From the NCBI RefSeq assembly GCF_900119155.1, contig NZ_FPIR01000010.1:74786-138785 (forward strand): a DNA stretch of 64,000 bases, read 5' to 3'. Origin of the DNA: Ruminococcus sp. YE71 (GTDB taxonomy: Bacteria > Bacillota > Clostridia > Oscillospirales > Ruminococcaceae). Numbering within the stretch: position 1 is the stretch's first letter; each line of letters begins with the position of its first letter. Of this stretch, positions 33,194 to 41,556 are shown piece by piece. Both the position numbers and the translations under genes were made by a program. A model generated the notes under the pieces. That model was not told the DNA's origin. It was given only the letters and a program-made list of their open reading frames with translations, and did not search any database.

Positions 33194-34399
33194 ATGGCAA
33201 AGAACAAATCAGCTAATAACAGTTTTAACGCGCGAGTTTACATATTCGCGGGTATCCTTATGTTCGTCGTAACATTCATCAATATCTTCCTCGTTAACAG
33301 ACTGTACAACACCAACGAAAAAGTAAGAAACAACATCGTTAACTCGATGACTTACGTTTCGACCATCAACGACAACCTTGCTTCCGTAAACCGTAACGTT
33401 CTGATGCTCGTGTCGGGAATCGGTAACCGCGATACCCTTACCAACGACATCAGTAAGGAGTTCGTTGACATCAACAATGCTCGTGAAGAGTACCTCAAGC
33501 TCGACCATGAGTCCGAAATGGAGCTCAGACGTTTTAAGGCCGCTATGGCATTCGTTGATGCTTACCACTCGAAAATGTACACCTATCAGGACAAGTTCGC
33601 CACTATGGAAGCTTCGACTGTAAAGGCTACATACATCCAGGAGGTACACCCTCTCCAGACCAACGCATCCGAAATGCTTTCGGCTTCTATCGACCTCGGT
33701 AAGAAGTCGCAGCAGCAGCAGATCGAATACAACCGCTATACATGGCTCATGATCCTCGTAATCATGACTATCGTTTGGGTAGTAGCGGAAGCAGGTATCG
33801 TACTCGTTGCTCTTATCACAAAGAGACAGCAGGCAGCTCTCGAAAGACGTGCTCAGATGCTCGAAGAGATCGATACAAAGCTCCAGACTCAGCGTCAGAA
33901 GGTGGGCGAGATCGCTCTTACCAACATCCTTACAGGTATGAAGAACCGTTATGCTCTTGATAACGATCTTACCGACAGACTTGAGAAGGATCAGTTCAAT
34001 ATCGCAGTATTCGACCTTGATAACTTCCGCAGCATCAACGATATGTACGGTTACGACTTCGGCGACGAGTATCTCGTTACCGTAGCTGAAAAGCTCAAGG
34101 AAGAGTATGGCGACATCGCCGAGATCTACAACATCACCGGTAATGAGTTCTGCTTCATCTTCAACAGCGACGTTCCCGACGCTCAGACTCAGCGTATCGC
34201 AGAGAGAGTTCTCCAGACCATGTCGGGTTACTACAACGTATTCAATATCGGTACTCAGCTCACCGCTTCGGGCAGTGTTTACCACTACCTCCCCGGTGAC
34301 TGCCTCAACGTTTCCTCTCTCCTCGTAAAGATGGATAACGTAATGCGCAACGTTAAGCTCAACGGCGGTAACGCTGTAGCTCCTGTTGTTGGTATCTGA
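33194..34399 (+). CDS. Membrane sensor with degenerate GGDEF domain
   Basis: Protein of 401 residues. Two membrane helices (about 15-36 and 183-208) frame a helical extracellular domain like the four-helix bundles of chemoreceptors. A coiled linker (210-240) leads to a GGDEF-fold domain (LTGMKNRYALDN, VFDLDNFRSIND) in which the active site reads TGNEF (315-319) instead of GGDEF, so cyclase activity is doubtful. It may bind GTP or cyclic di-GMP, or act through a partner. It is co-transcribed with the substrate-binding lipoprotein. The start follows AAGGAGGTCGG. Confidence 0.88.
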   Translation: MAKNKSANNSFNARVYIFAGILMFVVTFINIFLVNRLYNTNEKVRNNIVNSMTYVSTINDNLASVNRNVLMLVSGIGNRDTLTNDISKEFVDINNAREEYLKLDHESEMELRRFKAAMAFVDAYHSKMYTYQDKFATMEASTVKATYIQEVHPLQTNASEMLSASIDLGKKSQQQQIEYNRYTWLMILVIMTIVWVVAEAGIVLVALITKRQQAALERRAQMLEEIDTKLQTQRQKVGEIALTNILTGMKNRYALDNDLTDRLEKDQFNIAVFDLDNFRSINDMYGYDFGDEYLVTVAEKLKEEYGDIAEIYNITGNEFCFIFNSDVPDAQTQRIAERVLQTMSGYYNVFNIGTQLTASGSVYHYLPGDCLNVSSLLVKMDNVMRNVKLNGGNAVAPVVGI

Positions 34400-34418
34400 T
34401 ATTTCCTCAGATCATTCC

Positions 34419-34450
34419 GCTCCCGTGTGAAAAGCACGGGAGCTTTTTTT
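34419..34450 (+). terminator. Terminator of the sensor operon
   Basis: GCTCCCGTG and CACGGGAGC pair, followed by seven T. Confidence 0.92.
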
Positions 34451-34556
34451 GTGCCCACACTTATTTCTGATTTAAAACTAAGTCGTCATATCATACAATA
34501 TCATGCAACATTATTGTGCATACATACGAAATAAATCGACATATTCCGAAATGCTA

Positions 34557-34585
34557 TTGACATAGTAGCTATGATATACTATCAT
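34557..34585 (+). promoter_or_regulatory. Promoter of the nrtR-nad operon
   Basis: TTGACA at 34557-34562, 17-base spacer, TATCAT at 34580-34585. Confidence 0.7.
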
Positions 34586-34587
34586 AG
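34569..34587. promoter_or_regulatory. Perfect palindromic operator, probably NrtR site
   Basis: CTATGATATACTATCATAG has 8-bp perfect half-sites around TAC. It covers the spacer and the -10 box, so binding would block RNA polymerase. The first gene is an NrtR-like regulator, which makes autoregulation likely. Confidence 0.7.
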
Positions 34588-34633
34588 TATTAAAGAAAGT
34601 AATACATTGAAACTAAGGAGGGAGATATTGGTA

Positions 34634-35278
34634 ATGTCTGGATTTGAAAAGCCGATGATCGCGGTCGATCTCCTGGTGTTCACGATCAAGGACGACCGAT
34701 TGAAACTCGTGCTCGTACAGCGCGGCGAAGAACCGTTCAAGGGTCAGCTCGCCCTACCGGGAGTGTTCGTCCGACAGGGCGAAACGCTCGACGCGGCCGC
34801 ACAGCGCGGCGTCGCGGAAGAGGCAGGGCTCAAGGGCATCTACTTTGAACAGCTGTACACCTGGGGAAGCCTTGAACGCGACCCCAGAAGCAGGATAATC
34901 TCAGTCTCGTACCTCTCGCTGGTCGATTCGGAACGCATCACCCTCAACGCGGGGGAACGGACTTCGGCTACCGCGCTCTACGATGTTGAGGAACTGCTGA
35001 GCTCCGATACGCCGATCGCATTCGACCACCGCGAGATGATAGCCTACGGTCGGGAACGCATCAAGAACAAGACCGAATACACACGCATAGCCTTTGAATT
35101 CCTGCCGGAGGAATTCACGCTTCCGCAGCTGCAAAGAGTATACGAGATACTGCTCGGAAAGCCGCTTTATAAGGCGAACTTCAGGCGCAAGATCGCACCG
35201 CTCATCGAGGACACCAACAAGATGACCTCGGGTGACGCTCACCGCCCCAGCAAATATTACCGCCAGAAGCCCGAATAA
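34634..35278 (+). CDS. nrtR: NrtR-like NAD-metabolism regulator with degenerate Nudix domain
   Basis: Protein of 214 residues: a Nudix-fold domain (about 8-140) and a C-terminal winged helix (about 145-200, LPEEFTLPQLQRVYEILLGKPLYKANFRRKI), the layout of NrtR repressors. These bind ADP-ribose or related ligands and control NAD genes. The Nudix box is spoiled: GVFVRQGE has lost one glycine of GGFV, and RGVAEEAGL replaces REUXEEXGU with Gly for the first Glu, so hydrolysis is unlikely. The start at 34634 lies behind AAGGAGGG. nadB follows after 29 bases, which supports the role. Confidence 0.82.
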   Translation: MSGFEKPMIAVDLLVFTIKDDRLKLVLVQRGEEPFKGQLALPGVFVRQGETLDAAAQRGVAEEAGLKGIYFEQLYTWGSLERDPRSRIISVSYLSLVDSERITLNAGERTSATALYDVEELLSSDTPIAFDHREMIAYGRERIKNKTEYTRIAFEFLPEEFTLPQLQRVYEILLGKPLYKANFRRKIAPLIEDTNKMTSGDAHRPSKYYRQKPE

Positions 35279-35307
35279 CGGCGGCGGTAAGTAAAGGAAT
35301 GATTTTT

Positions 35308-36822
35308 ATGAAAAATTATGATGTAGTTATAGCAGGCGCAGGTGCGGCAGGTCTGTACGGTGCGTATAACCTCAGCCGCGATCTTAAAGTGCTCGTCATC
35401 GCAAAGCGTGAGCTCACTCTCTGCAATTCCGCGCTGGCGCAGGGCGGCATCGCAGGCGTGTACAACTCCCCCGACGATTCCCCCGAGTTCCACAAGCACG
35501 ACACTTTCGTGGCAGGCGGCTATGAGAACGACCCAGAAGCTACCGAAGTTCTCGTTACCGAGGCGCAGACCGACATCGGAAAGCTCATCGAGCTGGGCGC
35601 TGAATTCGACAAGCAGGCGGACGGCGACTACCACCGTACCCTCGAAGGCGGTCACGGCAAACACCGCATCTTCCACCACGCCGACGCTACGGGCTTCGAG
35701 ATAGAGACTACCCTGCTCCGCACCGTTCAGGCTCTGCCCAACGTGGAGATATGGGAGAACGCTCTTGTCTGCGATATGGCCAAGACCGAAACGGGTTTTT
35801 CCTACCTCGTGAAGATGGCTGACGGCAGCTTCGAGACGGTGAACTGCCACTTCTCGATACTCGCGACAGGCGGCATCGGAAGAGTGTATATGTACACCAC
35901 CAACTCCGCTATCGCTACGGGCGACGGCATCGCTATGGCGTACAGACTGGGTGCGGAGATAAAGAACCTCAGCTACATCCAGTTCCACCCCACCGCATTC
36001 AACAACCGCCACACCCGCGAGTGCTTCCTCATCTCCGAGGCAGTCCGCGGCGAGGGCGCGTACCTCAGAAACTGCAAGGGCGAACGTTTCATGCACCTGT
36101 ACGACAAGCGTCTTGAACTTGCGCCCCGTGATGTGGTATCCCACTCGATAATCTTCGAGAGCAAGCGCGTGGACAGCGATGAGTTCTTCCTCGACATCAC
36201 CCACAAGGACCCCGATTTCATACGCGGCCGCTTCCCGATGATATACAAAAACCTGCTCGCACAGGGCATCGACATGACGAAGGACTACATCCCGATATTC
36301 CCCTGCCAGCACTACCTGATGGGCGGCATCAAGGTGGACACCTACGCACGCACCGACATCGAGAACCTCTACGCCTGCGGTGAATGCAGCTGCACGGGCG
36401 TTCACGGCAACAACCGTCTTGCGTCCAACTCGCTGCTCGAAGCACACGTTTTCTCCCGCAGAGCGGCAGGCGACATCAACGAGAAGGCAAAGAACGCTCC
36501 CGAAGGCTTCGCGGAATACGAGTTCGACCTGCATGAGGGCGCACCGAAGATGCCCGAGGGCTTCCGCAGAAAGATACGCAAGATCATGCAGGAGGACTAC
36601 TTCGTCATCCCGAACGTCGAAGGACTCGGAAAGGGACTCGAAGAGGTAAGCGAGATAGTCAAGACGCTGGACGAGGGCAGATTCATCATCGACCGCGACT
36701 ACGTCGAAGCGAGGAGCCTTGCGACCTGTGCGCACATAATCCTGAAAGAGGCGTATGCTATCTGCTCGGAAAGTGCCGACATCCCGAATATGCCTATCTT
36801 CGACAAACCTGATGAAGAATAA
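35308..36822 (+). CDS. nadB: L-aspartate oxidase
   Basis: Flavoenzyme of 504 residues that oxidises L-aspartate to iminoaspartate, the first step of de novo NAD synthesis. The FAD Rossmann motif VVIAGAGAAGLYGA is at the N terminus. Further motifs are NSALAQGGIAG, GGHGKHRIFHHADATG, the active-site stretch YIQFHPTAF, SEAVRGEGAYL and ECSCTGVHGNNRLASNSLLEA. The ATG at 35308 is nine bases after AAAGGA; the ATG at 35299 is too close to that site. nadC is three genes further. No nadA is in the window. Confidence 0.95.
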   Translation: MKNYDVVIAGAGAAGLYGAYNLSRDLKVLVIAKRELTLCNSALAQGGIAGVYNSPDDSPEFHKHDTFVAGGYENDPEATEVLVTEAQTDIGKLIELGAEFDKQADGDYHRTLEGGHGKHRIFHHADATGFEIETTLLRTVQALPNVEIWENALVCDMAKTETGFSYLVKMADGSFETVNCHFSILATGGIGRVYMYTTNSAIATGDGIAMAYRLGAEIKNLSYIQFHPTAFNNRHTRECFLISEAVRGEGAYLRNCKGERFMHLYDKRLELAPRDVVSHSIIFESKRVDSDEFFLDITHKDPDFIRGRFPMIYKNLLAQGIDMTKDYIPIFPCQHYLMGGIKVDTYARTDIENLYACGECSCTGVHGNNRLASNSLLEAHVFSRRAAGDINEKAKNAPEGFAEYEFDLHEGAPKMPEGFRRKIRKIMQEDYFVIPNVEGLGKGLEEVSEIVKTLDEGRFIIDRDYVEARSLATCAHIILKEAYAICSESADIPNMPIFDKPDEE

Positions 36823-36828
36823 TGTGAT

Positions 36829-37251
36829 ATGAAAGAGATACTTGATAGACTTAAAAACGTCCTTGAAAAAGCAGGTCTGACCGACAGGCTTCACTCACCT
36901 GCCACGGAGGAGGAAATTTCCGCATGGGAAACATCTCACGGAAAACGCCTGCCTGATGAGATAAAGGATTTTCTCAGAATGTCCAACGGCTTTGAGCACT
37001 GCTGGAACTTCAATGTCTATCCGCTTGAAAAGATCAAGGTCATCGAGGGCGTAAAAGGTGTTCCTGACGGCTGGCTCAACCTCGGCTGGCTTATCGGTGA
37101 CGGCTGCTACATCGTTTCGGACGAAAACGGCAGGCTTATCCGCTGCGACTGCGAAAGCCGCCCTCCGCTGAGTGAGCTTGATCTTGCAAAGTGGATAGAG
37201 GATCATGTGATCGAAGGCATTTACGAGGACTACGATATTGACGAGGAATAA
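36829..37251 (+). CDS. SMI1/KNR4-family protein
   Basis: Protein of 140 residues with the SMI1/KNR4 (SUKH) fold: LHSPATEEEISAWETSHGKRLPDEIKDFLRMSNGF and the later NLGWLIGDGCYIVSDENGRLIRCDCES. In bacteria this superfamily contains many toxin-immunity proteins, and also proteins of unknown role. No toxin gene is adjacent. It lies six bases after nadB in the NAD operon, which is an odd place for it. Confidence 0.85.
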   Translation: MKEILDRLKNVLEKAGLTDRLHSPATEEEISAWETSHGKRLPDEIKDFLRMSNGFEHCWNFNVYPLEKIKVIEGVKGVPDGWLNLGWLIGDGCYIVSDENGRLIRCDCESRPPLSELDLAKWIEDHVIEGIYEDYDIDEE

Positions 37252-37261
37252 TAAATAACAC

Positions 37262-37762
37262 ATGGACCGCTTTACAGAAGCCAAGCGTACAAAACGCATT
37301 ACGATCTACGCCGACACGCCCGAAAGCGTCAGCCGCTCGGTGGAAGCATACAACAGAGAAATGACCGAATGCCGTGCAGAAAGCAAGCGTATGAAGCTGC
37401 TGGAGGAGGCGTTTGTCATAACCGACCCTTTGCTGACAGGCGTATTCTCTGCCGCAGAAGCCGAAAAGGTTTTTGAAAAGCCTGCTCTCGGTGCAGGGAT
37501 ACTGCTTGCGTATGCGGCGGCGTTCATCCTACTTGCACTTGTCAAGAAAAACTATATTGCGGCGGCAGCTTTTTCGGCTCTGCTGCTGATACTCGACCTG
37601 CGGTTTGCAATACCGCTGGCGTTCAACATCAGCATAGCGGCGGCGTATTCCATTCGTGACAAGCGGCTAAAAAAACATGACGGCTACCCTGCTTTTCTTG
37701 ATATACAAATGACATTCGACAGAGGGACTGAGCCGCAGGAAAATAAAGGAGAAAAAATATGA
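37262..37762 (+). CDS. Unknown membrane protein in the nad operon
   Basis: Protein of 166 residues. The first ~75 residues are charged and helical. Two or three closely spaced membrane segments (about 78-95, 99-115, 116-132) and a short polar tail follow. It starts ten bases after the SMI1/KNR4 gene, and its stop overlaps the nadC start (ATGA). The family is unknown to me. Confidence 0.6.
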   Translation: MDRFTEAKRTKRITIYADTPESVSRSVEAYNREMTECRAESKRMKLLEEAFVITDPLLTGVFSAAEAEKVFEKPALGAGILLAYAAAFILLALVKKNYIAAAAFSALLLILDLRFAIPLAFNISIAAAYSIRDKRLKKHDGYPAFLDIQMTFDRGTEPQENKGEKI

Positions 37763-38598
37763 GACTGATGCAATTTCAGATAGACGACATGATAAAATTG
37801 GCACTCGCCGAGGACATCAACTACATCGACGTTACCACCGACTACCTCATCCCCGAGGACAAGATAAACACCGCCCGCTACGTCGCAAAGGCTGACGGCG
37901 TGCTCTGCGGCATCGAGATTGCGCTGAGGGTGTTCACACTTCTTGACCCGACCGCATCCTTTGAGGTGCTTATCAAGGACGGCGAGCAGGTGAAAAAGGG
38001 CGACATCATCGCACGCATCACCGCCCACACACGTGCCCTGCTCAAGGGCGAACGCACGGCGCTGAATATTTTGCAGCATATGTCGGGCATCGCTACGGCA
38101 ACAAACAAGTGCGTGAAGCTCATCGAGGGCACGAACGCGACTGTTGCCGATACGAGAAAGACTCTCCCCGGTCTGCGCATTTTCCAGAAGTACGCGGTAA
38201 CGGTGGGCGGTGGACGCAATCACCGCTACAACCTCTCCGACTGTGCGATGCTCAAAGACACGCACCTTGACGCCTACGGTTCCATAACGGGAGCGGTCAA
38301 CGCCCTGCGCGAGAAGATGGGTCACACCGTCAAGATAGAGGTCGAGGTGGATAATCTCGACAGCCTGCGCGAGGCTCTCGAAGTGGGTTGTGAGATAATC
38401 ATGCTGGACAATATGTCCATCGAGGAAATGACCGAAGCCGTGAAGATGACCGCAGGCAGAGCAAAGCTCGAAGCCTCGGGCAACGTGACCGAGGAACGCA
38501 TCGCCGCCATCGCAAAGACAGGCGTTGACATCATCTCCCTCGGCGCACTGACACACTCCGTTCAGGCGTTCGATATTTCGATGAAGATGGATAAGTGA
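37759..38598 (+). CDS. nadC: Quinolinate phosphoribosyltransferase
   Basis: Protein of 279 residues that converts quinolinate and PRPP to nicotinate mononucleotide with release of CO2. Typical stretches are LALAEDINYIDVTTDYLIP, ERTALNILQHMSGIAT, DTRKTLPGLRIFQKYAV (substrate Arg/Lys), GGGRNHRYNLSD, IEVEVDNLDSLREAL, IIMLDNMS and EASGNVTEERI. The length is normal. GGAGAAAAAAT precedes the ATG, which overlaps the previous stop. Confidence 0.95.
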   Translation: MRLMQFQIDDMIKLALAEDINYIDVTTDYLIPEDKINTARYVAKADGVLCGIEIALRVFTLLDPTASFEVLIKDGEQVKKGDIIARITAHTRALLKGERTALNILQHMSGIATATNKCVKLIEGTNATVADTRKTLPGLRIFQKYAVTVGGGRNHRYNLSDCAMLKDTHLDAYGSITGAVNALREKMGHTVKIEVEVDNLDSLREALEVGCEIIMLDNMSIEEMTEAVKMTAGRAKLEASGNVTEERIAAIAKTGVDIISLGALTHSVQAFDISMKMDK

Positions 38599-38609
38599 GC
38601 AGTGATACC

Positions 38610-39191
38610 ATGGCTGACAGACCAAAGCTCGGAAAAGGGCTAAGCGCCGAAACGTTCCGTGAATACTACTACCTCAAAGACGAACTGACCGCCTTTTGCA
38701 GGGAAAACGGACTGCCCGTTTCGGGCGGCAAGACCGAACTCACCGAACGGATAGCGCACTTCCTCGCGACGGGCGAAGTGCTCTCCCCTGCTCCCGTCCG
38801 CGCAAAAAACAGGCGCACGGACGGTCACGAGCTGTCACCCGACAGCATCATCGAAGAGAATATCGTCTGCTCGGAAAAGCACCGCGCTTTTTTCAGGGAA
38901 CAGATAGGCAGGTCGTTCTCGTTCAACGTGCCGTTCCAGAAATGGCTCAAAGCGAACGCGGGAAAGACCTACGCCGAGGCTGTTGAGGCTTATCACGCCA
39001 TACTCGCCGTGAAAAAGAACGGCGGAACAGACATCGGCAGGCAGTTCGAGTACAACACCTACATCCGAGATTTTTTCGCGGACAACAAGGGCAGACTGCT
39101 CGCCGACGCGATAACCTGCTGGAAATACAAAAAGAGCCTGAAAGGTCACAACAGGTACGAACCCTCAGACCTCTCGGCTCTCGGAGAATAA
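38610..39191 (+). CDS. SAP-domain protein (DUF6434-like)
   Basis: Protein of 193 residues. The N-terminal SAP-like helix-extended loop-helix (YYYLKDELTAFCRENGLPVSGGKTELTERIAHFL, about 18-52) is a putative nucleic-acid-binding motif. The C-terminal half (about 80-185) has the charged helical pattern FREQIGRSFSFNVPFQKWLKANAGKTYAEAVEAY of DUF6434-type proteins. I prefer ATG 38610, though a GTG at 38595 that overlaps the nadC stop is possible. It is the last gene of the nad operon and its function is unknown. Confidence 0.75.
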   Translation: MADRPKLGKGLSAETFREYYYLKDELTAFCRENGLPVSGGKTELTERIAHFLATGEVLSPAPVRAKNRRTDGHELSPDSIIEENIVCSEKHRAFFREQIGRSFSFNVPFQKWLKANAGKTYAEAVEAYHAILAVKKNGGTDIGRQFEYNTYIRDFFADNKGRLLADAITCWKYKKSLKGHNRYEPSDLSALGE

Positions 39192-39196
39192 AGTCA

Positions 39197-39232
39197 ACGA
39201 CCGCAGAAGTTCACTCCTCTGCGGTCGTTTTT
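39197..39232 (+). terminator. Terminator of the nad operon
   Basis: ACGACCGCAGA and TCTGCGGTCGT form an 11-bp stem, followed by TTTT. It lies between convergent genes. Confidence 0.88.
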
Positions 39233-39234
39233 GT

Positions 39235-39855
39235 TCAGATAACTGCGGTGTAGATAAGCGGGATCAGTATCGCGACTGTCATAACGATCAGCGCGGGGAT
39301 AAACAGATCCATCAGTGCAAGTATCATCAGAACGATGCCTGCTATCATCATAACGTATCCCGTGAATCTGTGTACCTTGTTCCAGACCGCCTCGTCAGAG
39401 AGGGTCTTGGGTGTTCTTACCCCGAAGAATTTGTTCGGACGGGACTTGGGCATATAGTTGCCAAGAACTATCATCAGCACTGCGAGAAGGCACAGCGTAA
39501 CAGTACCGATGTTCGTCAGTCTGCCCAGCGCGTAGAGTACCATGATCGTCTCGACCGTGAATGCCATTACGGGTACTATGAAACGCACGACTGTGTTCAC
39601 CTTGTGGGACTGTCCGAGACGCTCATCTGAGTTTGAGAGCAGGCAGACGAGCAGGTGCATCGCGGTCATGATGAGCGGGATGCCGAACACCGCGAAAGCC
39701 TTTCCCGACCAGCCGTCGGGCTGATTGTTGATGTTGAAGTGCGTAGCAATCTTTTCGGGAAGTCTGCCGTATACCGCAGCGCCCGGGATGACCGAACCCA
39801 GCGTCAGCAGGGCGGTGGAAACGTCGAGCTTAGTCAGTCTGATCTTCTTCATCAT
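39235..39855 (-). CDS. sdpI: SdpI-family membrane protein
   Basis: Membrane protein of 206 residues with about six helices: an N-terminal DUF1648 part (about 10-60, GAAVYGRLPEKIATHFNINNQPDGW) and a C-terminal SdpI part with the signature NYMPKSRPNKFFGVRTPKTLSDEAVWNKVHRFTG. In Bacillus subtilis SdpI gives immunity to the SdpC toxin and sequesters the repressor SdpR. Here it overlaps the 3' end of an ArsR-type gene just as sdpRI does. No toxin genes are seen next to it. Confidence 0.9.
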   Translation of the reverse strand: MMKKIRLTKLDVSTALLTLGSVIPGAAVYGRLPEKIATHFNINNQPDGWSGKAFAVFGIPLIMTAMHLLVCLLSNSDERLGQSHKVNTVVRFIVPVMAFTVETIMVLYALGRLTNIGTVTLCLLAVLMIVLGNYMPKSRPNKFFGVRTPKTLSDEAVWNKVHRFTGYVMMIAGIVLMILALMDLFIPALIVMTVAILIPLIYTAVI

Positions 39856-40138
39856 GTTGTTCCTCCTTTTCTCCTGAGATGTTTGCGAACTGTGCCGCCC
39901 ACATCATTATCTCCTCGAATACCGAGGTGTTAAGCGTGTAATATATAAAGTTCTTTTCCCTCGTTTCGTAGACGAGCTCTGCCTTTTTGAGCTGTTTGAG
40001 ATGGTATGAGACAGTAGCGCCCGTCATATCGAACCGCTCGGAAATATCGCCTGCCGACATCCTGCCGTTTCTGAGCATCATGAGTATCTCACGCCGCGCA
40101 GGGTCAGCCAGCGCCTTGAAAGTCTCGGGGAATCCCAT
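39830..40138 (-). CDS. sdpR: ArsR-family repressor, SdpR-like
   Basis: Winged-helix repressor of 102 residues: FKALADPARREILMMLRNGRMSAGDISERFDMTGATVSYHLKQLKKAELV. It has no metal-binding cysteines, so it is not a metal sensor. I start at 40138, after GGAGAG, since the frame upstream overlaps the operator and promoter. The last 26 bases overlap sdpI. It probably represses its own promoter through the flanking inverted repeats and is relieved by SdpI. Confidence 0.9.
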   Translation of the reverse strand: MGFPETFKALADPARREILMMLRNGRMSAGDISERFDMTGATVSYHLKQLKKAELVYETREKNFIYYTLNTSVFEEIMMWAAQFANISGEKEEQHDEEDQTD

Positions 40139-40172
40139 ATTCTCACTCTCCTTTCGCATTATTGAGGAATTT

Positions 40173-40196
40173 CTATTTAGAATTCTCTCTAAATAG
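40173..40196. promoter_or_regulatory. SdpR operator, downstream box
   Basis: CTATTTAGA and TCTAAATAG form a perfect 9-bp inverted repeat with a six-base spacer, just downstream of the -10 box of sdpR. Confidence 0.75.
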
Positions 40197-40225
40197 ATAA
40201 TACCACATTTTATTTCGTTTGTCAA
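40197..40225 (-). promoter_or_regulatory. Promoter of sdpRI
   Basis: On the minus strand TTGACA (40225-40220), 17-base spacer, TATTAT (40202-40197), sandwiched between two inverted repeats. Confidence 0.85.
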
Positions 40226-40228
40226 GAG

Positions 40229-40250
40229 CTATTTAGAAATTTTTCTAAAT
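40229..40250. promoter_or_regulatory. SdpR operator, upstream box
   Basis: ATTTAGAAA and TTTCTAAAT make a second inverted repeat with the same core as the box at 40173, immediately upstream of the -35 box. Confidence 0.7.
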
Positions 40251-40365
40251 GCACAAAACCGAGGGCGAAATTCATCAAATCTGCATAAAATATAACTACA
40301 GAGCCCCCGTCTGCCAATTTTGCATAATTTTATTTCCCGACTTGCAGATTTTTGTGGAAAAGGTA

Positions 40366-40394
40366 TTGACTTTAGCGAGGAAAAGTATTATAAT
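40366..40394 (+). promoter_or_regulatory. Promoter of the serine operon
   Basis: TTGACT at 40366-40371, 17-base spacer, TATAAT at 40389-40394, 77 bases before serC. I see no T-box or other riboswitch in the leader. Confidence 0.8.
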
Positions 40395-40470
40395 ATAATA
40401 TGGTATTATCGGTCATATATATTGCCGATCAAATATACACTATGTTAAATTATACATGGAGGTTTTTACA

Positions 40471-41556
40471 ATGGGCAGAGTTTACAATTTCAGTGCAGGT
40501 CCTGCTGTACTTCCCGAGGAAGTTCTCAAGGAAGCCGCAGACGAGATGCTCGATTACAAGGGCACCGGCATGAGCGTTATGGAGATGAGTCATCGCTCCA
40601 AGGCTTATGACGAGATCATCAAGGACGCAGAGAAGGATCTCCGCGATCTGATGAACATCCCCGACAACTACAAGGTCATCTTCGTACAGGGCGGCGCTTC
40701 CCTCGTATTCGCTGAGGTTCCGATGAACCTGATGAAGAACGGCAAGGCTGCTTACATCATCACCGGTCAGTGGGCTAAGAAGGCTGCTGCTGAGGCTGAG
40801 AAGTACGGCGAGGTAGTAAGAGTTGCTTCCTCCGCTGACAAGACTTTCTCCTATATCCCCGACTGCTCCGACCTCGACATCCCCGAGGATGCAGACTACG
40901 TTTACATCTGCGAGAACAACACCATCTACGGTACCAAGTTCTGGCAGCTGCCGAACACCAAGGGTCACGAGCTCGTAGCTGACCTTTCCAGCTGCTTCCT
41001 GTCCGAGCCTGTTGATGTTTCCAAGTACGGCGTTGTTTACGGCGGCGTTCAGAAGAACGTTGGCCCTGCAGGCGTTCAGATCATCATCGTTCGTGAGGAT
41101 CTCATCGCTGACGGCCCTGCATTCAAGCAGACCCCGACTATGTGCGACTGGAAGATCCAGGCTGACAACGACTCGCTCTACAACACTCCTCCCTGCTACG
41201 GCATCTACATCTGCGGCAAGGTATTCAAGTGGATCAAGAAGATGGGCGGTCTTGAGGGCATGAAGGCTCACAACGAGAAGAAGGCTAAGATCCTGTATGA
41301 CTTCCTCGACGAGAGCAAGCTCTTCAAGGGCACTGTTGAGAAGAAGGACCGCTCGCTCATGAACGTTCCTTTCATCACCGGCAACGAGGAGCTCGACAAG
41401 AAGTTCGTTGCTGAGGCTAAGGCAGCAGGCTTCGAGAACCTCAAGGGTCACAGAACCGTTGGCGGTATGAGAGCTTCCATCTATAACGCTATGCCTATCG
41501 AGGGCGTTGAAAAGCTCGTTGAGTTCATGAAGAAGTTCGAGGCTGAGAACTCGTAA
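40471..41556 (+). CDS. serC: Phosphoserine aminotransferase
   Basis: PLP enzyme of 361 residues making phosphoserine from 3-phosphohydroxypyruvate and glutamate. Motifs: VYNFSAGPAVLPEEVL, MSHRSKAYDEI, FVQGGASLVFAEVPMNL, ADLSSCFLSEPVDVSKYGVVYGGVQKNVGPAGV (Schiff-base Lys in GVQKN) and GHRTVGGMRASIYNAM. The start follows GGAGG; the ATG-like codon five codons upstream lies before that site. Codon use suggests high expression. It is first in an operon with two DUF6440 genes and serA. Confidence 0.95.
   Translation: MGRVYNFSAGPAVLPEEVLKEAADEMLDYKGTGMSVMEMSHRSKAYDEIIKDAEKDLRDLMNIPDNYKVIFVQGGASLVFAEVPMNLMKNGKAAYIITGQWAKKAAAEAEKYGEVVRVASSADKTFSYIPDCSDLDIPEDADYVYICENNTIYGTKFWQLPNTKGHELVADLSSCFLSEPVDVSKYGVVYGGVQKNVGPAGVQIIIVREDLIADGPAFKQTPTMCDWKIQADNDSLYNTPPCYGIYICGKVFKWIKKMGGLEGMKAHNEKKAKILYDFLDESKLFKGTVEKKDRSLMNVPFITGNEELDKKFVAEAKAAGFENLKGHRTVGGMRASIYNAMPIEGVEKLVEFMKKFEAENS

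Noticed and set aside
35257..36894. Long minus-strand open frame opposite nadB
   Set aside because: nadB on the plus strand has all enzyme motifs. The other frame is a codon-bias shadow.
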